Shown here in pieces: positions 31,505-39,108 of a stretch of DNA of 39,108 bases (within the stretch, counting starts at the first letter, position 1; each line of letters begins with the position of its first letter). The translations under genes and the position numbers were made by a program. Source of the stretch: a virus; IMG/VR virus record IMGVR_UViG_3300024520_000202, positions 1-39,108 of that record; one strand, 5' to 3'. The notes beneath the pieces were generated by a model, which worked only from the letters and a program-made list of their open reading frames with translations, was not told where the DNA came from and ran no database searches.

Positions 31505-32068
31505 ATGATTATTCTAGAAGGCCCTGATAGCTCAGGAAAAACCACTCTAGCACATGCCCTATCAGAGACACTAGGTATACCGGTACATCATTTTGGAGGT
31601 CCACCAGAGAGTGCTGCTGAATTAAGAGAACGCATAGATTTTATGTTCGACAATAAGGACTTCTTAATCTATGATCGTATACCTCTAATTAGTGAACAAG
31701 TTTTCTCTATATTAAGGAGACAAAATTATATGAATGTGCTTACTAACTCTAATGCCGATCATGTAAGACTACAAGAACTTAAACCTATACTTATATACTG
31801 TAGGCCTTCTGATGAGCTGCTAATGGCGTGTAATCATCAAGTAAGTGAACATGATACAGAAGACCACATTAAAGCAGTAGAAGCCCATAAAAAGGCCCTA
31901 CTAGAGAGATATGACCATGTGATGGGTAGTGATCTAATGCCTAGATACTGGAAATATGATTATACTAAAATGAATGTTGGGGGCCTCATAACTCGTGTGG
32001 AGTCCACCATAAAAGAAAGAAACCATTACCCACAATTTCACTTAGGAAAGAGAGACAATGACCAATAA
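31505..32068 (+). CDS. Deoxynucleoside monophosphate kinase-like P-loop protein
   Basis: 187 aa. Walker A GPDSSGKTT (6-14) at the N-terminus, a DR motif (YDRIPLI, about 58-64) and a helical lid region are typical of thymidylate/dNMP kinases. The substrate is probably a dNMP, perhaps a modified one, judging from the TS-like and MazG-like genes next door. The AGGAG ribosome site is 31493-31497. Overlaps the following gene by 11 bases. Phage DNA-base kinases that act on 5-hydroxymethyl-uracil share this fold and remain an alternative. Confidence 0.65.
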   Translation: MIILEGPDSSGKTTLAHALSETLGIPVHHFGGPPESAAELRERIDFMFDNKDFLIYDRIPLISEQVFSILRRQNYMNVLTNSNADHVRLQELKPILIYCRPSDELLMACNHQVSEHDTEDHIKAVEAHKKALLERYDHVMGSDLMPRYWKYDYTKMNVGGLITRVESTIKERNHYPQFHLGKRDNDQ

Positions 32069-32459
32069 CTATAACACTAACCCCACTAAAGACGTATATG
32101 AATTCCAGACCACAGTACTGGGTAATGAGTTCCCAGATAAGCCCATGCTACTAGATAAGACTATGCGGTATGATACCTTTAATTGTCTAAACGAAGAGAT
32201 GAAAGAATTAGCTGATGCTCGGACTCTTCCAGATCAAGCAGATGCTTTAGTTGATCTTATCTATTTTGCATTTGGTGCACTCCATAGAATGGGTGTGGAT
32301 GCTGATCGTGTATGGGCAGAAGTACAACGTGCTAACATGACCAAAGTAAGAGGCAGAACTAAACGCAATCAAGAGAATGATGCAGCTAAACCACAAGACT
32401 GGAAAGGGCCCGATCACTCATGGCTAGAAGTAAAAGAGACTGGTCTGACTTCTGCTTAG
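32058..32459 (+). CDS. MazG-like all-alpha NTP pyrophosphohydrolase
   Basis: 133 aa. Metal-binding helices carry NEEMKELADA (about 44-53) and DQADALVDLIYFAFG (about 59-73), the ExxxE...ExxD-like pair of the MazG/PRA-PH type, with the usual GVDADRVWAEVQRANMTK and final KPQDWKGPD. It hydrolyses (d)NTPs to NMPs and, beside a TS homologue and a kinase, would be the dCTPase or dUTPase of the pathway. Overlaps both neighbours. Confidence 0.7.
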   Translation: MTNNYNTNPTKDVYEFQTTVLGNEFPDKPMLLDKTMRYDTFNCLNEEMKELADARTLPDQADALVDLIYFAFGALHRMGVDADRVWAEVQRANMTKVRGRTKRNQENDAAKPQDWKGPDHSWLEVKETGLTSA

Positions 32460-33148
32460 AACTAGCACTGTCAGACGCTAACAACACTCATGGCATTAGG
32501 AAGATAATACCAGACATATTATTTAAGACCACCCTTGACGACTCTATAAAGCTTACAGGGGTGGGCTTTAAACCTAATGGTAGTAAGCTAACTATGCTAA
32601 AAAAGTACTACATGAATTGGGATAGTATTCATAAAGCCTTTGAGTCCCTGGAGATAATAAAAGTTAAAGGTAAGCATGGATCAGTTGCTTTCAGTACTAT
32701 CGGCCAAGAGAAGAAATTCACTCACCACATGCACTGTATCCAGTCTATAACAATTACCCATTACCCAGGTGGAGAGCTAAGATATACAGTATTATATAGA
32801 CAGGCTGAACTGATTAAAATCTTCACTGGAGACATGGTCTTTATACGTGACGTAATCATGCCAATTTTTGGTAAAGGCAAGGTAACTTTCTTCTTCTCGA
32901 ACGCAGTATTAAACGCAATGTATTGCCCCATTATGTTTATCCACCACCAAGACGACTGGCTAAACTTATTGAGAGAACTCTATAAAACTGATAAGTCTTT
33001 TTATAAGCGATTTTATAAATGGTGTGAAATGTATTTCTCAGAAGAACCCATAAACTACTCTTCTGCTGAAGTGATTAGAGAACATATACATTCTCACCTT
33101 AACAAGAAGACTCGGAAGAAGATATTAGATGCGTTTAAGAAAAGGTAA
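32420..33148 (+). CDS. Second TS-fold candidate protein (divergent)
   Basis: 242 aa. HMHCIQSITITHY...GELRYTVLYRQAELIKIFTGDM fits the core of thymidylate synthase: a Cys (106), a hairpin, Arg127 (21 residues on; 20 in the classic family), an acidic residue at +3 and Asp138 at +11, the position of Asn177. The later strand VTFFFSNAVLN sits where TS has the His/Tyr ribose site, but the His is absent. The order of secondary structure fits, overall similarity is low, and it lacks the VPC loop. It overlaps the MazG-like gene by 40 bases. It may be a nucleotide-modifying enzyme or a non-catalytic partner; a different fold cannot be excluded. Confidence 0.5.
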   Translation: MARSKRDWSDFCLELALSDANNTHGIRKIIPDILFKTTLDDSIKLTGVGFKPNGSKLTMLKKYYMNWDSIHKAFESLEIIKVKGKHGSVAFSTIGQEKKFTHHMHCIQSITITHYPGGELRYTVLYRQAELIKIFTGDMVFIRDVIMPIFGKGKVTFFFSNAVLNAMYCPIMFIHHQDDWLNLLRELYKTDKSFYKRFYKWCEMYFSEEPINYSSAEVIREHIHSHLNKKTRKKILDAFKKR

Positions 33149-33377
33149 GATATATCGACATAAACATGAGCAAACTGGCTATTTCATGGTAATGGCTTTT
33201 ACTAAAAATGAAGTAACTATAAGCCCATTGTTTGGCTACTATCGTATTGTATTTGATACCTGTAGAAGAAGCTACTGGGATAACGCACATAAAGAATATA
33301 AAGGTAAAAATAGTCTGGCACCTTTTATACAAGCTAGATATGACCATGAGAAGATGAGGAGGCTAAATAAACTATGA
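33129..33377 (+). CDS. Hypothetical basic protein
   Basis: 82 aa, basic, beta-rich N-terminal part (GKIYRHKHEQTGYFMVMAFT) like a small SH3-type barrel, with a charged helical end. Overlaps the upstream gene by 20 bases and the next by 4. No family recognised. Confidence 0.5.
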   Translation: MRLRKGKIYRHKHEQTGYFMVMAFTKNEVTISPLFGYYRIVFDTCRRSYWDNAHKEYKGKNSLAPFIQARYDHEKMRRLNKL

Positions 33378-33547
33378 GTAGGAACGCAAAAATAAACCTA
33401 GCACTAGCCTTTGTACTAATTGCTTTTATAAGCCAGACAGTTGTGGCTTTTTACCCAAGTTTACCTTTATTATTTTTGATGGTTTTTAGTTACGGGACGA
33501 TAATTTATTTAGACCATAATATAGATGGAGGATGCTGTAATGGCTAA
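33374..33547 (+). CDS. Small two-helix membrane protein
   Basis: 57 aa. ATG 33374 overlaps the previous stop (ATGA). Two hydrophobic helices (INLALAFVLIAFISQTVVAF and LPLLFLMVFSYGTIIYL) and a CC-containing end. Its last 8 bases overlap the next start. No family recognised. Confidence 0.5.
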   Translation: MSRNAKINLALAFVLIAFISQTVVAFYPSLPLLFLMVFSYGTIIYLDHNIDGGCCNG

Positions 33548-33740
33548 ATGTAATAGGACAGTTTGCCAGAATGAGGGTATTCATACACACCGCCATAATG
33601 GAAAGAAATACTGTTCAGAGTGTGTTTACTTAATAGAAGAGAATATCTTTTTATTTAATGATCCCCCTTGTTTTGACATTTGCCGAAATTCAGCAAAAGC
33701 AATGCGTAGAGATGATGTACTATATAAAGGAGCAAAATAA
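33540..33740 (+). CDS. Small Cys/His-rich, probably zinc-binding protein
   Basis: 66 aa: NRTVCQNEGIHTHRHNGKKYCSECV provides Cys, two His and a CxxC, a small zinc-ribbon pattern; further Cys lie at PCFDIC. GGAGG lies 8 bases before ATG 33540, chosen over the earlier ATG 33525. Directly precedes dCMP deaminase. Function unknown. Confidence 0.55.
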   Translation: MAKCNRTVCQNEGIHTHRHNGKKYCSECVYLIEENIFLFNDPPCFDICRNSAKAMRRDDVLYKGAK

Positions 33741-33743
33741 ACC

Positions 33744-34214
33744 ATGAGAATATCAAGACACCAAATGTTTATGGAGATGGCCCATGTTGCAGCTAAACGT
33801 GCCACTTGCTTTAGAGAGAATGTTGGCTGTATCATTGTAAGAGATAATAAAGTGATTAGCATTGGCTACAATGGTTCACCCTCTGGCAAAGAGCACTGCC
33901 TATACCATCCAGGAGGCCAATGTACTGAAGCTATTCATGCTGAGATAAATGCACTAAGCTATCTTAATGATGAGTGGTTCTCTGGTAAGTATTGCGATTT
34001 ATATGTCACCCACTTACCTTGTAAAGATTGTACTGATACTATAATAAGCTCAGGTATTATTAGAAGAGTATTTTTCAGCACTATGTATGGTGACTCTGAG
34101 CCTATCTACCAGGAACTAGACAAAGATCATATTAAATTATTGAGAGTAATGCCTTCTGGTGCTATAACTTCACATGACAGATCGGAGCTATATAATAATG
34201 TTAGAGATTATTGA
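33744..34214 (+). CDS. dCMP deaminase
   Basis: 156 aa. HAE (65-67) and PCKDC (92-96) are the zinc-site motifs of the cytidine/deoxycytidylate deaminase fold, and GYNGSPSG (41-48) is the substrate loop typical of dCMP deaminases. It converts dCMP to dUMP for dTTP, or for a modified uracil pathway. AAGGAG upstream of ATG 33744. Overlaps the polymerase start by 17 bases. A further Cys/His set near CLYHPGGQC (52-60) matches the second, structural zinc site seen in T4-type enzymes. Confidence 0.88.
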   Translation: MRISRHQMFMEMAHVAAKRATCFRENVGCIIVRDNKVISIGYNGSPSGKEHCLYHPGGQCTEAIHAEINALSYLNDEWFSGKYCDLYVTHLPCKDCTDTIISSGIIRRVFFSTMYGDSEPIYQELDKDHIKLLRVMPSGAITSHDRSELYNNVRDY

Positions 34215-36045
34215 GTCAAATGCTGATTTTAAGAGAGCTCTAAAAGAGATAGAAAAAGAGAGAGAATTCTCATTCGATGTGGAAACCTCTGGTCTTAACC
34301 CTTTTGCTGAAGGTGCTTACTTGGCTTCTATTGGAATAGGCACTACCACACATGAATGGACTTTCCCTTTTAATCATCATGAGGCTAAACTCTATAGGAA
34401 GCTAAAGCGACAAAGAGCTAGGATGAATGCTCTGCATAATGTATTAGGTAAGAAAAAGAAAGTAGCCCATAATGGTAAGTTCGATGCCTTATTCATCCAT
34501 ACTCTTTTTGGCCATTGGTGGCACCCCACTTTTGATACGATGCTAGCTCACTATAATCTAGATGAGAATGAAAAACATGGGCTAAAGTCTCTATCCATGA
34601 GATACTTTGGAGATGATGGCTATGATATACCTTTAGAATGGAAACAGGGTTTAGAGGGTCCATTAGAAGACCACTGTATTTACCTTGGTAAAGATGTTAA
34701 CTATACTAAGAGGCTGAAGAGGGTCTTCCTAAGACAATTTAAAGAAGAACCCAATGCCTATAAAATTTTTAAACACCTTACTATGCCACTATCTGTTTTC
34801 TATACACGTGTAGAGAGCAGGGGTGTACCAATAGATAATGATTTACTTGAGGATGGCAGAGACTATTGGCAAGAACAAGCTCAAGATAGTAAGAAACAGC
34901 TTGATAAATTATCTAAAGGTTGGGAGCCCCCAGCAAACAAGAAGGGCAAGGTACCAGCAATTAATTTTGGTAGCCCCACTCAGATGGTAGACCTATTATT
35001 CGATCATCTTGACCTACAGCCATTAGATAAGACACCAAAAGGTAAATGGTCAACTAGTGAGTCTGTGCTGAATAGGCTTGACCACCCAATAGGTAAAGAG
35101 ATACTAAGGAATAGAGAAGCACTTAAAAACCTTAGTACCTTCATTGAAAGCTGGAAGTCACGTATGGATAGCAAGGGTCGGATACATCCTTCCTTTAAAA
35201 TACACGGCACAGTTACTGGTAGACCTTCATGTGTGGAGCCCAACTTACAACAGACAGCAAGAGATACACGTATTAGAGCTATTATTAGATCTATAGAAAA
35301 AGGCTGGGTACTTGTAGAAGCTGACTACTCACAAGCAGAACTAAGGCTAGTTGCTGATGTGGCCAATGAGCAGACACTCTTAGATATTTATAAACAGAAT
35401 GGGGATGTCCACACCTTAACAGTTCAAAGAGTGATTGGTATCATGCACCCTACTAAGGATGAGAGAAAGAAAGGTAAGGCCATTAACTTTGGTTTTATCT
35501 ATGGTATGTGGTGGAAGAAATTCAAAGAATATGCTAGAGATAATTATGGTGTTGCCTTTAATGATAAAGAGGCCCAACTAATAAGGAAGAAGTTTTTTAA
35601 TACCTACCAATTGGATGACTGGCACAAAAAGCAAAAGGCTCTAGCAAGGTCTCAGGGTTATGTAATGAATAAGATAGGTAGAAAACGTAGATTACCTAAT
35701 GCCATGAGACAAGCAAGAGGGGGGTATGACTACAAGAAGAGTGAGGCAGAAAGACAAGCAATAAACAGTCCCATTCAATCATTAGCCTCGGACATAAATT
35801 TGATGGCTGGGATAGAGGTTGATAATACTATCAGTCATGATAAGTGCCAAGCAATTGGGACAGTACACGACGCTAATTTATTTCTAATAAGAGAGAAACA
35901 CCTAGATAGTACATTACGAGAGATAAAGGCTATTATGGAGAACCCCACTGCATTAAAGAAAATTTTTAAATGTAAACTTAACGTACCATTGGTAGCTGAT
36001 TTTAAAGTTGGACCATGGAGCAAAGGAGTAGAATATGAATTTTAA
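34198..36045 (+). CDS. polA: Family A DNA polymerase with 3'-5' exonuclease domain
   Basis: 615 aa. Exonuclease motif FDVETSGLNP (Asp27, Glu29) lies near the start. Polymerase motif A is DYSQAELR (from residue 376), motif B KAINFGFIYG (from 427) with Phe at the E. coli Phe762 position, and motif C TVHDA (His557, Asp558; the usual Glu after Asp is Ala). There is no 5' nuclease domain, as in T7-type replicative enzymes. GGAG lies upstream of ATG 34198; a start at 34174 is possible but lies further into the deaminase gene. It is the replicative polymerase working with the primase-helicase. Confidence 0.9.
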   Translation: MLEIIESNADFKRALKEIEKEREFSFDVETSGLNPFAEGAYLASIGIGTTTHEWTFPFNHHEAKLYRKLKRQRARMNALHNVLGKKKKVAHNGKFDALFIHTLFGHWWHPTFDTMLAHYNLDENEKHGLKSLSMRYFGDDGYDIPLEWKQGLEGPLEDHCIYLGKDVNYTKRLKRVFLRQFKEEPNAYKIFKHLTMPLSVFYTRVESRGVPIDNDLLEDGRDYWQEQAQDSKKQLDKLSKGWEPPANKKGKVPAINFGSPTQMVDLLFDHLDLQPLDKTPKGKWSTSESVLNRLDHPIGKEILRNREALKNLSTFIESWKSRMDSKGRIHPSFKIHGTVTGRPSCVEPNLQQTARDTRIRAIIRSIEKGWVLVEADYSQAELRLVADVANEQTLLDIYKQNGDVHTLTVQRVIGIMHPTKDERKKGKAINFGFIYGMWWKKFKEYARDNYGVAFNDKEAQLIRKKFFNTYQLDDWHKKQKALARSQGYVMNKIGRKRRLPNAMRQARGGYDYKKSEAERQAINSPIQSLASDINLMAGIEVDNTISHDKCQAIGTVHDANLFLIREKHLDSTLREIKAIMENPTALKKIFKCKLNVPLVADFKVGPWSKGVEYEF

Positions 36046-36062
36046 AGTAAAGGAGTTAGAGT

Positions 36063-36371
36063 ATGAGTAAAAATACAGAAGAGATGGACATTGAGGGTTT
36101 ATTAATTAACCTTATTGAAGAGGCCGCAGAGGTTGCTCAAATGGGTGCTAAATGCCTTCGTTTTGGTTTAGATGGCTACAACCCAAATGACCCAAAGAGG
36201 ACACCTAATCGTGTTTTGCTGGCACGTGAGATTGGTAATTTTACTTTTATAGGGGACAAGCTAATCACACAGGAAACATTGCCACTTATAGAAATGGTTA
36301 ATGGTATGCTTAGCAAAGAGGGGGGGCTTAAAAAATACCCTTTAATAATAAAAGGAAGAGAAAATGTTTAA
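36063..36371 (+). CDS. Second MazG-like helical protein
   Basis: 102 aa. LINLIEEAAEVAQMGAKCLRFGLDGYNP followed by VLLAREIGNFTFIGD is the pattern of short MazG-like nucleotide pyrophosphohydrolases; the second acidic motif is EIGN rather than EIGD. AAAGGAG before the ATG. Probably acts on dNTPs; which one is unknown. The changed Asp could mean altered or lost activity. Confidence 0.6.
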   Translation: MSKNTEEMDIEGLLINLIEEAAEVAQMGAKCLRFGLDGYNPNDPKRTPNRVLLAREIGNFTFIGDKLITQETLPLIEMVNGMLSKEGGLKKYPLIIKGRENV

Positions 36372-37329
36372 AGTATCACAGTCTAAAATAAATAGATGGC
36401 GTAGTTGTAGAAAGTCCTTCTATTATAAGTACATAATGAGGCTTATGAAAAAGAATAAGCCCATGCCTTTTATGCGAGGTGACATAGTACACCAGATGCT
36501 AGAGGCCCACTACTTAGGGAAAAAACCCTGGCCAGTATATGATAAATTAATAAAGAAGAATGAGAAGATACTCAGGATACATGCTGATGATTATGGTGAT
36601 TTACCTGGACATCTTAAGACACTAATGAAAGGTTATTTTAAGCATTATAAAAAAGAAAAAGTGAAAGCCATATCTGTTGAAGGTGAGTTCTCCACTGAGC
36701 TTACAAAAGGTATCAACCTAATTGGTAAGATGGATATGATAGCAGAGCACCAAAAACTAAAATGGATGGTAGAACACAAATGCCACAACATCATACCTAC
36801 TGGAGGAATGGTACCTTATAGTAATATGCAGAGTTCTTTATATATGTGGTCTTACGAGAAAGAAAATGATCTTAAACTAGATGGAGTGATGTGGAACTAC
36901 TTATTAGGTAAACCTCTGCCAAAACCCCAATTACTTAAAAGTGGTGAAATGAGTAGGAGAAGCAGCAGTACCACATGGGCAGTATATAGAGCAGCTTTGA
37001 AAGAGGCAGGACTAAAACCTAAAGACTATCTAGATATGAAGGCGCAGCTAACTGGTAATGAGGACCTAGTTTATCAGAGACTACTAATACCTCGTAATGA
37101 TACGCTTATACAATCCGTAGTAGAGGATACCATAACTACTGCTAAGGAGATAAAGAGACGAGGAGGCAAAGACCAGACTAGGAACCTTGGAAGGCATTGT
37201 GATTACTGCGAATTTAAGAATTTATGCTTTGCACAGTTGAAAGGTTTAGACGATAACTATATATTAAAAGCAGACTTCAAAGTAAGGGAAAAAAGAAATG
37301 AGCCACAAAAGAATAGCAAAAAAAATTAA
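36364..37329 (+). CDS. PD-(D/E)XK exonuclease, Cas4/RecB-like with four-Cys cluster
   Basis: 321 aa. NRWRSCRKSFYYKY at the start and HCDYCEFKNLC near residue 280 give the four cysteines of an Fe-S cluster fold seen in Cas4/AddB nucleases. GKMDMI and WMVEHK supply the Asp and E-x-K catalytic residues. Such phage nucleases resect DNA ends for single-strand annealing. AAGGAAGAG precedes ATG 36364. Overlaps the Sak4-like gene by 32 bases, matching the known exonuclease-Sak4-SSB cluster. Confidence 0.8.
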   Translation: MFKVSQSKINRWRSCRKSFYYKYIMRLMKKNKPMPFMRGDIVHQMLEAHYLGKKPWPVYDKLIKKNEKILRIHADDYGDLPGHLKTLMKGYFKHYKKEKVKAISVEGEFSTELTKGINLIGKMDMIAEHQKLKWMVEHKCHNIIPTGGMVPYSNMQSSLYMWSYEKENDLKLDGVMWNYLLGKPLPKPQLLKSGEMSRRSSSTTWAVYRAALKEAGLKPKDYLDMKAQLTGNEDLVYQRLLIPRNDTLIQSVVEDTITTAKEIKRRGGKDQTRNLGRHCDYCEFKNLCFAQLKGLDDNYILKADFKVREKRNEPQKNSKKN

Positions 37330-38101
37330 GTCTATCCCTCAAGAGGCAGAACCCATAACCTCAGTCCTTTATGGTAAAGCTGGTACTGGTAAGACTACGA
37401 TTTTAGGTACCTATCCACATGTACTTCATCTAGATATAAGAGAAGAAGGTAAAAAGGTACTTAAGAAAATAAAAGGTATCAAATCAGCTAATATAGATAA
37501 TTGGGACGATTTAGTATCTATGTACTGGTATCTTAAAAAAGAGAGCCATAAATTTGAGACTGTTGGTATTGACACTGCAGGCCAAGCCCAATTACTAGCA
37601 GTAGAGAAAGTGATGAAAAAGAACAATAAAAAAGGCAGGCCAGGTGATTGGGGTTCTATGTCTCAAAAGATGTGGGGTGAAGTAGCCTCCATGTGTAAAG
37701 AGCTATTCCTTAACTTCAGAGACTTAAAGAAAGAAGGTATTAATGTGGTCTTTATTGCTCACGATAGGGTATTTAAAGCAAATGAGGAAGAAGATGATGA
37801 AGGTAATGTCTCTCGTATAGCACCACATATGGGTCCAGCACTATCCCCTTCCATAGTCAGTACATTAAATGCCTCAGTAGATATTGTAGGTGAAGCCTTT
37901 ATTGGTGAAGAGTTTAAGATTGTAAAACATAAGAAGACACGGAAAAGAAAAGAAATAAGAAAGATAGAGTACTATTTACGGATAGGCCCCAATAGTTCAT
38001 ATATTACTAAGGTCAGGCGACCCAAGAGTAAGACTAAGTTACCTGATATGATTAAAAACCCATCTTACAAAAAACTAGTTAAAATAATGGAAGGCGACTA
38101 A
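37298..38101 (+). CDS. Sak4-like RecA-fold ATPase (single-strand annealing/recombinase)
   Basis: 267 aa. Walker A GKAGTGKTT (26-34), a TVGIDTAGQ Walker B (about 88-96) and INVVFIAHDRV (about 148-158) are the ordered motifs of the AAA_24/Sak4 family, minimal RecA relatives used by phages for recombination with their own SSB. Gene order nuclease, Sak4, small acidic protein, SSB supports this. The C-terminal part carries KKTRKRKEIRKI, probably DNA-contacting. AAGGG upstream. Confidence 0.8.
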   Translation: MSHKRIAKKIKSIPQEAEPITSVLYGKAGTGKTTILGTYPHVLHLDIREEGKKVLKKIKGIKSANIDNWDDLVSMYWYLKKESHKFETVGIDTAGQAQLLAVEKVMKKNNKKGRPGDWGSMSQKMWGEVASMCKELFLNFRDLKKEGINVVFIAHDRVFKANEEEDDEGNVSRIAPHMGPALSPSIVSTLNASVDIVGEAFIGEEFKIVKHKKTRKRKEIRKIEYYLRIGPNSSYITKVRRPKSKTKLPDMIKNPSYKKLVKIMEGD

Positions 38102-38102
38102 A

Positions 38103-38324
38103 ATGACACCAGAAGAAGAAGTATGTCCACAAGAAGAACAAGCTGAAGCACCTGCAGAACTTCAATCATTGCAGATTACTGAAGTAAGTAATGGCTTTAT
38201 TACTGAGCTGAGCCGCTCTAGTCAACCAGAAATGGATGACCAAGACCGTGTCCAAGTTCACCCAACGCTTGATGATCTTACCACTTATATAGGGAATATC
38301 TATAACCCAGGTGATAAGTCTTAA
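38103..38324 (+). CDS. Small acidic hypothetical protein
   Basis: 73 aa. The N-terminal third is almost all Glu/Pro/Ala (TPEEEVCPQEEQAEAPAE), the rest mixed helix and loop ending YIGNIYNPGDKS. It starts 1 base after the Sak4 stop and precedes the SSB gene; possibly a recombination accessory. No family recognised. Confidence 0.5.
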   Translation: MTPEEEVCPQEEQAEAPAELQSLQITEVSNGFITELSRSSQPEMDDQDRVQVHPTLDDLTTYIGNIYNPGDKS

Positions 38325-38361
38325 CTCTATTTAAACCCAACAGCCTAAAGGAGATATAACC

Positions 38362-39108
38362 ATGGCTAAACGAAAAACGAAGAAGAATGTAGTATCAGTT
38401 AATTTTAAGGGTGTTACTACCTTTAAAACACCTAGTGAAGGTGACTACCTACTAAGAGTAACTGAAGTAGAAAAGAAGACCAGCGCTGCTGATAATGAAA
38501 TGTTGTCTTGGGAATTTCAAATTGCAGAAGGTGATTTTGAAGGTTCTAAGTTGTTCTACAACACAGTACTTAACAAAGACAGCTTATGGAAGCTACGTGA
38601 AGTACTTGAAGCACTTGGCCAAGATGTACCAGATGGAAAACTTAGCTTAGATCTTAAAGAGCTTGTTGACTGTGAATGTGGTGCTACTGTGTTCCATGAC
38701 ATCTATGAAGGGAAGAAAAAAGCTAAGATTGCTGATTTCCTTCTTGCTGATGAAGTGGATGAGTCTGATGAAGACGAAGATGAGGACGAAGATGAGTCTG
38801 ATGAGGAAGACATCAGCTCAATGGATGAAGATGAACTCGAAGAGTTTATTGAAGACAATGGCCTTGATGTAGACCTGGATGATTTCTCAACTATTAAGAA
38901 AAAGCGTAAAGCAGTCCAAGAAGCCTTTGATACTGAAGATGAAGACGAGGATGAAGACGAGGATGAAGTCTCTTACTCAGAAGCTGATATCAAAAAACTA
39001 AAACTAGACCAACTTGAAGAGCTGAATGATGATCTTGATCTCGGTATCGATGATATTGATGAGATGAAAAAGCCAAAAGCTGTTCGTAGAGTGATTAAAG
39101 CACTTAAA
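38362..39108 (+). CDS. ssDNA-binding protein, DUF669-like (3' truncated by window edge)
   Basis: 249 codons up to the edge. N-terminal KNVVSVNFKGVTTFKTPSEGDYLLRV and SWEFQIAEGDFEGSKLFYNTVLN match the DUF669 family, a phage SSB-type OB-fold that pairs with Sak4. An acidic linker (about residues 120-210, Asp/Glu runs) and the conserved KKPKAVRRVIKALK end follow. AAAGGAGATATAACC is a very strong ribosome site, so the protein should be abundant, as an SSB is. From 38578 on it parallels the fragment at 1-555, but the acidic part differs. Confidence 0.75.
   Translation, partial: MAKRKTKKNVVSVNFKGVTTFKTPSEGDYLLRVTEVEKKTSAADNEMLSWEFQIAEGDFEGSKLFYNTVLNKDSLWKLREVLEALGQDVPDGKLSLDLKELVDCECGATVFHDIYEGKKKAKIADFLLADEVDESDEDEDEDEDESDEEDISSMDEDELEEFIEDNGLDVDLDDFSTIKKKRKAVQEAFDTEDEDEDEDEDEVSYSEADIKKLKLDQLEELNDDLDLGIDDIDEMKKPKAVRRVIKALK
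38578..39108 (+). repeat. Imperfect terminal direct repeat, right copy
   Basis: Partner of 1-555. 38578-38699 equals 1-122 and 39004-39108 equals 451-555; 24 bases shorter overall because of fewer acidic codons. Confidence 0.9.

Overview
The window looks like the essentially complete genome of a lytic, tailed, short-tailed (podovirus-like, P22-type virion) phage of a bacterium. The sequence is AT-leaning, tightly packed and rich in Shine-Dalgarno motifs. The evidence is a P22-style set on one strand: terminase pair, P22-like portal, scaffold, N4-gp56-like capsid protein, gp4/gp10-like tail accessory proteins, three ejection-type proteins and a fibre. The rest is phage replication, recombination and lysis genes. 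I see no integrase, CI-like repressor, T7-type RNA polymerase, tRNA or CRISPR. The host cannot be named. The two ends carry the same gene fragment (1-555 and 38578-39108) with matching outer edges and a divergent acidic middle. The contig is therefore probably a circularly permuted or circular genome of about 38.5 kb, broken inside a variable ssDNA-binding-protein gene.

Layout. (a) 1-2640, + strand: end of the SSB gene, terminator, VRR-NUC nuclease, SNF2-type helicase with a nested small basic protein, terminator. (b) 2636-24577, - strand: spanin pair, lysis-region genes, tail fibre, ejection proteins, tail accessory proteins, capsid, scaffold, an inserted lectin-like fibre with its partner gene, portal, terminases, then (22752-24577) a run of small regulatory or unknown genes including a sigma4/DUF6362-like protein. 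(c) 24578-25029: a 452-bp AT-rich divergent control region with promoters, inverted and direct repeats; also the best origin candidate. (d) 25030-29231, + strand: early genes, many tiny and membrane-spanning, plus a thymidylate-synthase homologue. (e) 29209-31429, - strand: a separate three-gene replication island (HTH peptide, primase-helicase, winged-helix peptide). (f) 31505-39108, + strand: nucleotide metabolism (kinase, MazG-like, second TS-fold candidate, dCMP deaminase), family A DNA polymerase, second MazG-like protein, PD-(D/E)XK nuclease, Sak4-like ATPase, SSB.

How it works together. Primase-helicase, PolA, SNF2/VRR-NUC and the Sak4/SSB/nuclease module make a self-contained replication-recombination system. 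The kinase, MazG-like protein, TS-like proteins and dCMP deaminase resemble the T4 or SPO1 dNTP-remodelling set. Both TS-like proteins carry Asp where thymidylate synthase has the dUMP-reading Asn. This suggests a modified-cytosine (or otherwise altered base) genome and is the most interesting biological lead. Virion genes seem to be driven from a sigma70-like promoter just upstream of the terminase region, and the early genes from a promoter flanked and overlapped by two identical 11-bp repeats.
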